Of a stretch of DNA of 64,000 bases, positions 43,777-52,374 are shown piece after piece. The position numbers and the translations under genes were made by a program. Source of the DNA: G963667075 sp963667075 (GTDB lineage Bacteria > Pseudomonadota > Alphaproteobacteria > Micavibrionales > Micavibrionaceae); assembly GCA_963667075.1 (NCBI GenBank), contig OY762938.1, positions 1,674,001 to 1,738,000 of the forward strand, given 5' to 3'. Below the pieces are notes generated by a model, which saw only the letters and a program-made list of their open reading frames with translations, did not search any database and was not told the DNA's origin. Position 1 is the first letter of the stretch. The number at the start of each line of letters is the position of its first letter.

Positions 43777-44046
43777 ATGGAGCATATTGAGATATTGGGA
43801 ATTGTTGCTGGATTTTTAACGGCATTTGCGTCAATGCCTCAAACAATCCGGATTATCAAACTAAGGCAGGCTGATTCTGTTTCGGCTATGACTTACTCTA
43901 TGTTAGTAGGGTCGTATGCGCTTTGGTTGATTTATGGAATTATTCAAGGGGCCGTATCTATAGTTTTCTGGAATGTGATAGCGGTAGTGCTTGGATGTAC
44001 TGTTTTGTATTTGAAATTGATCGTTTGGAATAAGGTCGAAGAGTAA
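43777..44046 (+). CDS. SemiSWEET-type sugar transporter (PQ-loop family)
   Basis: An 89-residue protein with three membrane helices (LGIVAGFLTAFASMPQ; MTYSMLVGSYALWLIYGII; SIVFWNVIAVVLGCTVLYLK). The PQ motif is MPQTIRIIK at about 20-28 and the Asn of the binding site is in FWNVIAV, both typical of bacterial SemiSWEETs, which dimerise to move sugars. Fifth and last gene of the rpoB-rpoC insert; copy C of the palindromic element begins 10 bases after it. Confidence 0.93.
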   Translation: MEHIEILGIVAGFLTAFASMPQTIRIIKLRQADSVSAMTYSMLVGSYALWLIYGIIQGAVSIVFWNVIAVVLGCTVLYLKLIVWNKVEE

Positions 44047-44056
44047 AGCGTAAAAC

Positions 44057-44139
44057 CCGAAACCCCGTTTTTAAAACGGGGTCCATAGGGCGCAAAAGTT
44101 TAAATTAAATAGACCCCGGGTCTGTGCCCGGGGTTGCGG
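44057..44139. repeat. Palindromic element, copy C (forward)
   Basis: 83 bp with near-perfect ends CCGAAACCCCG (44057-44067) and CGGGGTTGCGG (44129-44139; 10 of 11). It shares the CGGGGTCCATAGG-type centre and the GACCCCGG...CCGGGG hairpin with copy A, but carries about 22 extra AT-rich bases in the middle. It ends 21 bases before the rpoC start. Confidence 0.86.
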
Positions 44140-44160
44140 ATGAAGAAAAAGGGAAAGAAA

Positions 44161-47100
44161 ATGAACGAACTGATGAATCTTTTTGGCCAGCCAACGGGGC
44201 CGCAGTCTTTTGACTCTATTCGTGTGTCTCTGGCATCGCCGGAGCAGATATTGTCGTGGTCTTTTGGTGAGGTGAAAAAGCCAGAGACGATTAACTACCG
44301 GACATTTAAACCTGAAAAAGGCGGTTTGTTCTGTGCCCGTATCTTTGGCCCGGTCAAAGATTATGAATGCTTGTGCGGCAAGTATAAGCGCATGAAATAC
44401 AAAGGTATTATCTGTGAGAAATGCGGTGTTGAAGTCACTTTGACCAAAGTACGTCGTGAGCGTATGGGCCATATTGATCTGGCCAGCCCGGTGGCGCATA
44501 TCTGGTTCCTGAAATCCTTGCCGTCCCGTATTGGTCTGATTATGGACATGACGCTAAAGGATCTGGAACGCGTTCTCTATTTTGAGAATTATATCGTGAT
44601 TGAGCCTGGTATGACTCCGCTGAAGCCTTTGCAGCTTATGTCTGAAGAAGAGTATATGGATGCGCAGGACGAATTTGGCGAAGAAAATTTCCGGGCCGGT
44701 ATCGGCGCTGAAGCCATGAAAGAGATTCTGTCTTCCATGGATCTTGAGCTTGAAAAAGAAAAAGTGGAAGAGGATCTGGCTGAAACAAATTCAGAAGCCA
44801 AGCGTAAAAAATACGTTAAGCGTTTGAAATTGCTGGATGCGTTTATTGAATCCGGTACACGCCCTGAATGGATGATTCTGGATGCTGTGCCTGTGTTGCC
44901 GCCTGAGCTTCGTCCACTGGTGCCACTGGATGGTGGTCGTTTTGCGACATCTGATCTGAATGATCTTTACCGCCGTGTGATTAACCGGAATAACCGTCTG
45001 AAAAGACTGATGGAACTGCGTGCACCTGACATTATCGTGCGTAACGAAAAACGTATGTTACAGGAATCTGTAGATGCGCTCTTTGATAATGGTCGCCGTG
45101 GCCGTGTGATTACAGGCGCAAACAAGCGTCCTTTGAAATCACTGTCTGATATGCTTAAAGGGAAGCAAGGCCGTTTCCGTCAAAACCTTTTGGGTAAACG
45201 GGTGGACTATTCCGGTCGTTCTGTGATTGTGGTGGGGCCGGAGCTGAAACTGCATCAGTGCGGCCTGCCTAAGAAAATGGCCCTGGAACTGTTCAAGCCG
45301 TTCATTTACCACAAGCTTGAAATCTATGGCATGGCATCCACTGTGAAAGCGGCCAAGAAAATGGTTGAGCGTGAACGCCCTGAAGTATGGGATATTCTGG
45401 AAGAAGTTATCCGTGAACATCCTGTCATGCTGAACCGTGCACCGACACTGCACAGACTGGGTATTCAGGCGTTTGAACCTGTGCTGATTGAAGGTAAAGC
45501 TATTCAGTTGCACCCGCTCGTATGTACGGCCTTTAATGCTGACTTTGACGGTGACCAAATGGCGGTGCACGTGCCGCTGTCTATCGAAGCACAGCTTGAA
45601 GCACGCTGTTTGATGATGTCAACGAACAACATTTTGTCACCGGCTAATGGTAAACCGATTATCGTGCCATCACAGGACATTGTTCTGGGGCTGTATTATC
45701 TGTCTATTGCGCTGGACAACCAAAAAGGTGAGGGCATGATCTTCCGCGGTGTTGGTGAAATTCGCCACGCAATGGAAGAAGGGCACGTTTCCATGCATGC
45801 CAAAATCAAATGCCGTTACCATGGTGTTGATAAGGAAGGCAATAAAACGATTGAACTGATTGAAACGACTCCGGGCCGTATGATCATTTCAGAGCTGTTC
45901 CCTCGTCATCCAGAGGTGCCATTATCACTGATTAATCAGGTTCTGACGAAAAAAGAACTCTCAAATATGATTGACGTGATCTATCGTTATTGCGGCCAAA
46001 AAGAAACGGTGATTTTCTGTGACCGTATGATGAAACTTGGTTTCCGTCATGCTTGTACGGCGGGTATTTCTTTTGGTAAAGATGACCTTGTTATTCCTGA
46101 AGAGAAGAAAAAACTCGTAAGCGATGCGAACGAAAAAGTGAAGGAATATGAACGTCAGTATCTTGATGGATTGATCACAAAAGGTGAGAAATACAACAAG
46201 GTGGTTGATATCTGGTCTGCCTGTACGGATGAAGTGGCCGGGGCTATGATGAAAGGGATCTCGAACATTGATGAGGGGAACCTGAACTCTGTTTACATGA
46301 TGGCACATTCCGGTGCGCGGGGGTCTGCAACACAGATCAGACAGCTTGCCGGTATGCGTGGTCTGATGGCGAAACCGTCTGGTGAGATTATCGAGAATCC
46401 GATTATTTCCAACTTTAAAGAAGGTTTGACCGTGCTGGAATACTTCAACTCCACACACGGTGCACGTAAAGGTCTGGCTGATACGGCACTTAAAACGGCG
46501 AACTCTGGTTATCTGACACGCCGTCTTGTGGACGTGGCGCAGGATGCTGTGATTACAGAAGTTGATTGTGGTACTGAAGAAGGTATCACGATGGGGGCTG
46601 TCATGAACGGTGCAGATGTTGTTGTGTCTTTGGCAGAACGTATTCTGGGGCGTACCGCGGCGGTTGACATTGTGAATCCGCTTTCCGGTGAAGTCATTGT
46701 ACCTGGCGGTACTTTGATTGATGAAGAGCTAGCTGATGCGGTTGAAACCGGTGGCATTGATACAGTTCTTGTGCGCTCTGCGTTGACGTGTGAAACGAAG
46801 AGAGGTGTTTGTGCCAAGTGTTATGGCCGTGATCTCGCGCGAGGCACGGACGTGAATATTGGTGAGGCTGTCGGTGTTATGGCCGCGCAATCCATCGGTG
46901 AACCTGGTACACAGCTCACTATGCGTACCTTCCACATCGGTGGTGCGGCCCAGCGTGGTGCAGAGCAGTCAAGCTATGAAGCGACTGTGAAAGGTAAGGC
47001 TGAAATCCGTAACAAGAACGTTGTGAAAAACTCAGACGGTGTTGATATCGTTATGGGCCGTAATACGGAGCTTGCGGTGCTTGATGTTAACGGTTCCGAA

Positions 47101-48393
47101 AAAGTGGTACATCGTCTTCCTTATGGTGCTCGCTTGCTCGTTGCTGATGGTAGTGAGATCATGCCTGGAGATAAGATGGCAGAGTGGGACCCCTATACTA
47201 TTCCGATTATCACGGAAAAAGATGGTGTGGCTCATTACTTTGATTTGCTTGAAGGTGTTTCTGTTGTTGATGATGTCGACGAAGCGACAGGTATTGCATC
47301 CAAGAAAGTGATTGACTGGCGTTCTCAGCCAAAAGGTGGGGAGCTTAAGCCTCGTATTTCCTTGATGGATGCCAAGGGTAAGATTATCACGCTGCCTAAC
47401 GGGTTGCCTGCGAACTATTACATGTCTGTGGACGCTATTTTGTCTGTTGAGAACGGACAAGAGGTAAAAGCCGGTGATATTATTGCGCGTATTCCAAGAG
47501 AAACCTCAAAAACACGCGATATTACAGGTGGTCTGCCACGTGTGGCCGAATTGTTCGAGGCACGTCGTCCGAAGGATTTCGCTGTGATTTCCGAGATTGA
47601 TGGGCAAGTGGAATTTGGTAAAGACTACAAATCCAAACGTCGTATCATCGTGAATCCGGTTGATAAGGATAGAGAGCCTGCTGAATATCTTGTGCCTAAA
47701 GGGCGTCACTTGGCCGTTCACGAAGGTGATTATGTACGGAAAGGGGATGCGCTTCTTGATGGTGCACTTGTGCCGCACGATATTCTGGACGTCATGGGGG
47801 TTGAGGCTTTGGCTGAGTACCTTGTGAACGAGATCCAGGAAGTCTATCGTCTGCAAGGTGTGAAAATCAACGACAAGCATATTGAGGTGATCTCACGCCA
47901 AATGCTCCAGAAAGTAGAAGTTCTGGCACCGGGCGATACGACACTTCTGGTTGGAGAGCTGATAGACCGTGAGGAATTTGAAGCCTTTAACAAGAAATAT
48001 ATTGATGATGGTAAACGGCCGGCTGAAGGAAAACCGGTGCTGCAAGGTATTACAAAAGCATCATTGCAGACACGTTCCTTTATTTCTGCGGCGTCCTTCC
48101 AGGAAACGACACGTGTCCTGACAGAGGCGGCTGTACAAGGTAAAGTGGACCAGCTAAGCGGTCTGAAAGAGAACGTGATTGTCGGACGTCTAATTCCTGC
48201 TGGTACGGGGGCTTACGTGAATACGTTGAAGCGTCTGGCAGCCGAGCGTGATCAGCTTGTTATTGCAGAACAACAGCAAGCGATGGCTGATGAACTGGGG
48301 GCTTCAGAAGACATGATGGCGTTGTCGATGGAAGAAGGCAGCAATGATTCGGTCCCGGTATCGGATGATTCGTCAGAAATAGCGGCTATTTAA
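44161..48393 (+). CDS. rpoC: DNA-directed RNA polymerase subunit beta'
   Basis: The 1410-residue beta' subunit, complete. The start MNELMNLFG at 44161 is the family one; an in-frame ATG at 44140 lies next to palindromic copy C. Landmarks: zinc ribbon CLCGKYKRMKYKGIICEKCG, the catalytic loop NADFDGDQMAVH, the bridge helix region, the second zinc site CETKRGVCAKCYG, and AAQSIGEPGTQLTMRTFHIG (core GEPGTQLTMRTFH). The ribosome binding site is a weak AGGGA. rpoB is 2.4 kb upstream instead of adjacent. Confidence 0.99.
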   Translation: MNELMNLFGQPTGPQSFDSIRVSLASPEQILSWSFGEVKKPETINYRTFKPEKGGLFCARIFGPVKDYECLCGKYKRMKYKGIICEKCGVEVTLTKVRRERMGHIDLASPVAHIWFLKSLPSRIGLIMDMTLKDLERVLYFENYIVIEPGMTPLKPLQLMSEEEYMDAQDEFGEENFRAGIGAEAMKEILSSMDLELEKEKVEEDLAETNSEAKRKKYVKRLKLLDAFIESGTRPEWMILDAVPVLPPELRPLVPLDGGRFATSDLNDLYRRVINRNNRLKRLMELRAPDIIVRNEKRMLQESVDALFDNGRRGRVITGANKRPLKSLSDMLKGKQGRFRQNLLGKRVDYSGRSVIVVGPELKLHQCGLPKKMALELFKPFIYHKLEIYGMASTVKAAKKMVERERPEVWDILEEVIREHPVMLNRAPTLHRLGIQAFEPVLIEGKAIQLHPLVCTAFNADFDGDQMAVHVPLSIEAQLEARCLMMSTNNILSPANGKPIIVPSQDIVLGLYYLSIALDNQKGEGMIFRGVGEIRHAMEEGHVSMHAKIKCRYHGVDKEGNKTIELIETTPGRMIISELFPRHPEVPLSLINQVLTKKELSNMIDVIYRYCGQKETVIFCDRMMKLGFRHACTAGISFGKDDLVIPEEKKKLVSDANEKVKEYERQYLDGLITKGEKYNKVVDIWSACTDEVAGAMMKGISNIDEGNLNSVYMMAHSGARGSATQIRQLAGMRGLMAKPSGEIIENPIISNFKEGLTVLEYFNSTHGARKGLADTALKTANSGYLTRRLVDVAQDAVITEVDCGTEEGITMGAVMNGADVVVSLAERILGRTAAVDIVNPLSGEVIVPGGTLIDEELADAVETGGIDTVLVRSALTCETKRGVCAKCYGRDLARGTDVNIGEAVGVMAAQSIGEPGTQLTMRTFHIGGAAQRGAEQSSYEATVKGKAEIRNKNVVKNSDGVDIVMGRNTELAVLDVNGSEKVVHRLPYGARLLVADGSEIMPGDKMAEWDPYTIPIITEKDGVAHYFDLLEGVSVVDDVDEATGIASKKVIDWRSQPKGGELKPRISLMDAKGKIITLPNGLPANYYMSVDAILSVENGQEVKAGDIIARIPRETSKTRDITGGLPRVAELFEARRPKDFAVISEIDGQVEFGKDYKSKRRIIVNPVDKDREPAEYLVPKGRHLAVHEGDYVRKGDALLDGALVPHDILDVMGVEALAEYLVNEIQEVYRLQGVKINDKHIEVISRQMLQKVEVLAPGDTTLLVGELIDREEFEAFNKKYIDDGKRPAEGKPVLQGITKASLQTRSFISAASFQETTRVLTEAAVQGKVDQLSGLKENVIVGRLIPAGTGAYVNTLKRLAAERDQLVIAEQQQAMADELGASEDMMALSMEEGSNDSVPVSDDSSEIAAI

Positions 48394-48416
48394 CGCGCTT
48401 CATAAATTTGTTTTTC

Positions 48417-48467
48417 AGCCCCTCATTTGATTCTTTTTTATAAAGAGATGATGAGGGGCTTATTTTT
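48417..48467 (+). terminator. Rho-independent terminator after rpoC
   Basis: AGCCCCTCAT (48417-48426) pairs perfectly with ATGAGGGGCT (48451-48460), followed by TATTTTT. The loop is long (24 bases). Confidence 0.85.
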
Positions 48468-48529
48468 AGCTATAGTATTCTGGATAAAGGCGAATACATT
48501 TATTCGGGTGACTATAGGGGAGGCTTTTT

Positions 48530-48859
48530 ATGGAATCGGATTCGGATTTTTGTCGTCGAATGCTTGCCGAAGAACTTAAACGGCATAAAAAAGAACAAAA
48601 AATTCTTTTTAGCAGTGCTCTTACAGGGGGCGTGGGCGTTGGTTTATTTCTGCTTCGTTTTTTTGTTATACCTTATCTTGGCGAAAACGAACTCGCTCAA
48701 AATGTTATCGTATTCTTTGCTTTTGCTCTGATGGGTTATACGGGAATCATCGTATTGACATTCATGTTTGCACGGCGATGGTTGATGCAAGTACAGTTTC
48801 TTTTAACCTGGGTTGCGCTGCCTGTGCTTTTTATAAAGATAATGGAAATGTTGGAATAG
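48530..48859 (+). CDS. Small membrane protein of unknown function
   Basis: A 109-residue protein with a charged N-terminus (ESDSDFCRRMLAEELKRHKK) and three hydrophobic helices (LTGGVGVGLFLLRFFVI; NVIVFFAFALMGYTGIIVL; VQFLLTWVALPVLFI). A strong ribosome binding site GGGGAGG is 5 bases before the ATG. It sits alone between the rpoC terminator and the str operon promoter. No family recognised. Confidence 0.68.
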   Translation: MESDSDFCRRMLAEELKRHKKEQKILFSSALTGGVGVGLFLLRFFVIPYLGENELAQNVIVFFAFALMGYTGIIVLTFMFARRWLMQVQFLLTWVALPVLFIKIMEMLE

Positions 48860-48935
48860 GTGGCCTGTTTCCTTGCTTCCAGAGGGTGATGCTGTTCTAC
48901 CTTTTTTAGTTGTTAACTTTTTATTAAATATTTCC
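48860..48935 (+). other. Spacer upstream of the str operon promoters
   Basis: Part of a 371-base gene-free gap (48860-49230). I see no gene or tRNA here; the rest of the gap holds two promoters and the rpsL leader. Confidence 0.4.
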
Positions 48936-48965
48936 TTGACAGAGGTGCTTTGTTCGCACTATAGT
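48936..48965 (+). promoter_or_regulatory. Upstream promoter of the str operon
   Basis: TTGACA (48936-48941), 18 bases, TATAGT (48960-48965). It gives a leader of about 260 bases before rpsL. Confidence 0.78.
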
Positions 48966-49156
48966 CCGCGCCATTGACACGGGATGGGCTGGCTGTAGCT
49001 CGCAGGAATTAGCGGTCTAGACGCAGCTCGTTGTGACTTTTTCGAAAGAGGTTGATTTCCTGTTTTTTCAGGTCAGTTTTTTAGTAGGAGAAGGGCAACA
49101 TTCGGACCGAAAGACAAACCGGATGCTCTGCGTTATAGATTTAAGTGGAATTATTC

Positions 49157-49184
49157 TTGACTTTACGTCGGTTCCGCGTAATAA
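49157..49184 (+). promoter_or_regulatory. Second candidate promoter closer to rpsL
   Basis: TTGACT (49157-49162), 16 bases, TAATAA (49179-49184), about 40 bases before the rpsL ATG. Weaker than the upstream one but well placed. Confidence 0.5.
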
Positions 49185-49230
49185 CGCCACCATCCTTACA
49201 TTGTTAATTTTATTTAAGAAGGGCTCACTG

Positions 49231-49614
49231 ATGCCAACGATACAACAGTTGATCCGCAAGCCGCGCGCAATTGGCGGTAAAAAGGCCATGAAGGCCAAGA
49301 AGAATAGGGCGCTTAAGAGCAATCCGCAGGTGCGGGGCGTTTGTACGCGCGTTTATACGACGACACCTAAAAAGCCGAACTCTGCTTTGCGGAAAGTGGC
49401 GAAAGTGCGTCTGACTACTGGCTATGAAGTTATTTGCTATATCCCTGGTGAAGGTCACAATCTTCAGGAGCACGCGGTTGTTCTTGTGCGTGGCGGTCGT
49501 GTGAAAGACTTACCAGGTGTGCGCTATACGATTATTCGTGGTGCGCTTGATACGCGAGGAGTTGAAGATAGAAAACAGGCGCGTTCCCGTTATGGTGCGA
49601 AGCGTCCGAAATAA
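49231..49614 (+). CDS. rpsL: 30S ribosomal protein S12
   Basis: A 127-residue decoding-centre protein. The start at 49231 gives MPTIQQLIRKPR and follows AGAAGGG; the frame upstream of it is open but unrelated. TTTPKKPNSALRKVAKVRL and GEGHNLQEHAVVLVRGGRVK (core LQEH..VLVRGGRVKDLPGVRY) are conserved. Normal length. First gene of the str operon. Confidence 0.98.
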   Translation: MPTIQQLIRKPRAIGGKKAMKAKKNRALKSNPQVRGVCTRVYTTTPKKPNSALRKVAKVRLTTGYEVICYIPGEGHNLQEHAVVLVRGGRVKDLPGVRYTIIRGALDTRGVEDRKQARSRYGAKRPK

Positions 49615-49626
49615 GGAAGTTAAGAT

Positions 49627-50157
49627 ATGTCACGTCGTCATAGAGCAGAAAAAAGAGAAATCCTCCCCGATCCCAAGTTTGGGGATCTTGTGCTGTCCAA
49701 GTTCATTAATAACATAATGCTTGATGGCAAAAAATTTGCCGCTGAAAAAATCGTTTATGGAGCTTTAGAGATTCTGGACGTTAAGGCAGCGAACGAAAAT
49801 TTTGATGAAGATGGTGAGTCTGAAGGTGAAACAGGCAAACAGGGTTCCGGTAGCAAAGGGCTTGCTGTTTTTCGTACGGCACTGAAAAAAGTAAAACCTC
49901 AGCTGGAGGTTCGTTCTCGCCGTGTTGGTGGTGCAACGTATCAGGTGCCGACTGAGGTGCGTCCTGATCGTGCTATGGCACTTGCTATGCGTTGGATTAT
50001 TGATGCTGCGCGTAAACGCAGTGAAAATACGATGGTTGGTCGTATAGCTGGTGAATTGCTTGATGCGGCTCATGATCGTGGTACGGCTGTTAAGAAAAGG
50101 GATGATACCCATAAAATGGCTGAAGCGAATAAAGCGTTTGCTCATTATCGCTGGTAA
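49627..50157 (+). CDS. rpsG: 30S ribosomal protein S7 with an internal acidic insert
   Basis: A 176-residue S7, which nucleates the 30S head; the usual length is about 156. The N-terminus MSRRHRAEKREILPDPKFGD and the core VRSRRVGGATYQVPTEV are normal. The extra residues are ENFDEDGESEGETGKQGSG at about 55-73, just before LAVFRTALKKVKP, an acidic and glycine-rich stretch in a surface loop position. The sequence around it is intact, so this is an insertion, not a frameshift. Confidence 0.97.
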   Translation: MSRRHRAEKREILPDPKFGDLVLSKFINNIMLDGKKFAAEKIVYGALEILDVKAANENFDEDGESEGETGKQGSGSKGLAVFRTALKKVKPQLEVRSRRVGGATYQVPTEVRPDRAMALAMRWIIDAARKRSENTMVGRIAGELLDAAHDRGTAVKKRDDTHKMAEANKAFAHYRW

Positions 50158-50211
50158 ACGAGTTGCTGATTTAAAACAGGTATAAAGTATTTAGGATATA
50201 GGAAACAGACT

Positions 50212-52317
50212 ATGGCACGCGAACATGCAATTGACAAATACCGGAACTTTGGGATTATGGCGCATATTGATGCGGGTAAGACCACAGTAACCGAGCGCAT
50301 CCTGTATTATTCCGGTAAGTCTCATAAAATTGGTGAAGTGCACGATGGTGCTGCAACGATGGACTGGATGGAACAGGAGCAAGAGCGTGGTATTACGATT
50401 ACCTCTGCTGCGACAACGACATTCTGGAATGGACCTGTCGGTGGTGTCGGGGCTGGTGAGAAATTCCGTCTGAATATTATTGACACGCCCGGTCACGTTG
50501 ACTTTACGATTGAGGTTGAGCGTTCCTTGCGTGTGCTTGATGGTGCCGTGGCTGTTTTTGATGCGAATGCAGGGGTTGAGCCTCAGTCCGAGACTGTATG
50601 GCGTCAAGCTGACAAGTACCACGTGCCTCGTATGTGTTTCGTGAACAAAATGGACAAGCTTGGGGCGGATTTCTTCAACACAGTGAAAACGATTATTGAT
50701 CGCCTTGGGGCTAATCCGCTTGTTATTCAGTTGCCAATTGGTGCTGAAAACGAATTTGTCGGTGTGGTTGATCTTGTGCGGATGAAGGCCGTTATCTGGA
50801 ATGCAGAAACGCTCGGTGCAACGTTCCAGGAAGAGGATATTCCAGCTGATCTACAGGATAAAGCGACTGAGTGGCGTGAAAAGCTTGTTGAAATGGCTGT
50901 TGAGCAGGATGATGCAGCAATGGAAGCCTATCTGGAAGGGAATGAGCCTTCTGTTGAAGTGCTTAAGGCCTGTATCCGTAAGGGTACGATTGCAGGTGAT
51001 TTTGTGCCTGTGCTGGCTGGTTCAGCTTTCAAAAACAAAGGGGTTCAGCCTTTGCTTGACGCTGTTGTTGATTATCTTCCGTCACCGGTTGATGTTGGTG
51101 CTGTTCAAGGTCACAAAATGAATTCTGATGATGTTGATACACGTGAACCTTCTGATGATGTCGGTTTTTCCGCGCTGGCTTTCAAAGTCATGAATGATCC
51201 TTTTGTGGGTTCACTGACGTTTGCGCGTATTTATTCCGGTACTATTGAATCTGGTTCTTATGTTTCCAACTCTGTTAAAGAGAAAAGGGAGCGTGTGGGG
51301 CGTATGCTGCTCATGCACTCTAACAACCGTGAAGAGCTTAAAATAGCGCATGCTGGTGATATTGTGGCTTTTGTTGGTTTGAAAGAAACAACAACGGGCG
51401 ATACGCTTTGTGCGGTTGATTCGCCGATTGTTCTGGAGCGTATGGAATTTCCTGAGCCAGTTATTGAGATCGCGGTTGAGCCAAAATCAAAAGCTGACCA
51501 AGAGAAAATGTCAACAGCATTGCAGCGTTTGGCAGCAGAGGATCCATCTTTCCGTGTATCTGTTGATCATGAAAGTGGTCAGACGATCATTAAGGGGATG
51601 GGCGAGCTTCACCTCGATATTCTCGTTGATCGGATGAAACGTGAATTTAAAGTGGAAGCGAATATTGGTGCGCCTCAGGTGGCTTATCGTGAAACGCTTA
51701 CCAAAACGGCTGAAATAAGCTATACGCATAAAAAGCAATCCGGTGGTGCGGGGCAGTTCGCTAAGATTGATCTTATCTTCGAACCTGCTGAAACGGGTGA
51801 AGGATTTGTATTTGCGTCAGAAATTGTTGGCGGTAATGTGCCTAAGGAATATGTTCCAGGCGTTGAAAAGGGGCTCTCACAAGCTAAAGAAACGGGTATT
51901 ATTGCCGGATTTCCTGTGATTGACTTCAAAGTACGTCTTGTTGACGGCGCTTATCACGATGTTGACTCCTCTGTTATGGCCTTTGAAATTGCTGCACGGG
52001 CGGCCTTTAAAGAAGGTATGCAAAAAGCGGGGCCTCAGCTTCTTGAACCGATGATGAAGGTTGAGGTTGTAACGCCGGAAGAATATATGGGCGACATTAT
52101 TGGTGATTTGAATTCCCGTCGTGGTCAGATTAATGCTATGGAAGATCGCAGTAATGCAAAGGTTGTCACGGCGATGGTACCACTGGCCAATATGTTTGGT
52201 TATATCAATACCTTACGTTCTATGTCCCAGGGTCGTGCAAACTACACAATGCAATTCGACCACTATGAAGCTGTACCGGCGCAAGTGGCTGAAGAAGTTA
52301 AAGCGAGTCTCGCATAA
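50212..52317 (+). CDS. fusA: Elongation factor G
   Basis: A 701-residue translocase GTPase. G1 loop AHIDAGKTTVTERIL, switch II DTPGHVDFTIEVERSLRVLD (core DTPGHVDF), NKMDKLGAD, then domains II-V with SGGAGQFAKIDL and domain V GDLNSRRGQINAMEDR. All standard. One full gene in the str operon between rpsG and tuf; no second EF-G is seen here. Confidence 0.99.
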   Translation: MAREHAIDKYRNFGIMAHIDAGKTTVTERILYYSGKSHKIGEVHDGAATMDWMEQEQERGITITSAATTTFWNGPVGGVGAGEKFRLNIIDTPGHVDFTIEVERSLRVLDGAVAVFDANAGVEPQSETVWRQADKYHVPRMCFVNKMDKLGADFFNTVKTIIDRLGANPLVIQLPIGAENEFVGVVDLVRMKAVIWNAETLGATFQEEDIPADLQDKATEWREKLVEMAVEQDDAAMEAYLEGNEPSVEVLKACIRKGTIAGDFVPVLAGSAFKNKGVQPLLDAVVDYLPSPVDVGAVQGHKMNSDDVDTREPSDDVGFSALAFKVMNDPFVGSLTFARIYSGTIESGSYVSNSVKEKRERVGRMLLMHSNNREELKIAHAGDIVAFVGLKETTTGDTLCAVDSPIVLERMEFPEPVIEIAVEPKSKADQEKMSTALQRLAAEDPSFRVSVDHESGQTIIKGMGELHLDILVDRMKREFKVEANIGAPQVAYRETLTKTAEISYTHKKQSGGAGQFAKIDLIFEPAETGEGFVFASEIVGGNVPKEYVPGVEKGLSQAKETGIIAGFPVIDFKVRLVDGAYHDVDSSVMAFEIAARAAFKEGMQKAGPQLLEPMMKVEVVTPEEYMGDIIGDLNSRRGQINAMEDRSNAKVVTAMVPLANMFGYINTLRSMSQGRANYTMQFDHYEAVPAQVAEEVKASLA

Positions 52318-52374
52318 GTAAGAGTAATTAAAACTATCAGATAGAAACTTTATTTTAAGGAGAAGGTAAAGAAG

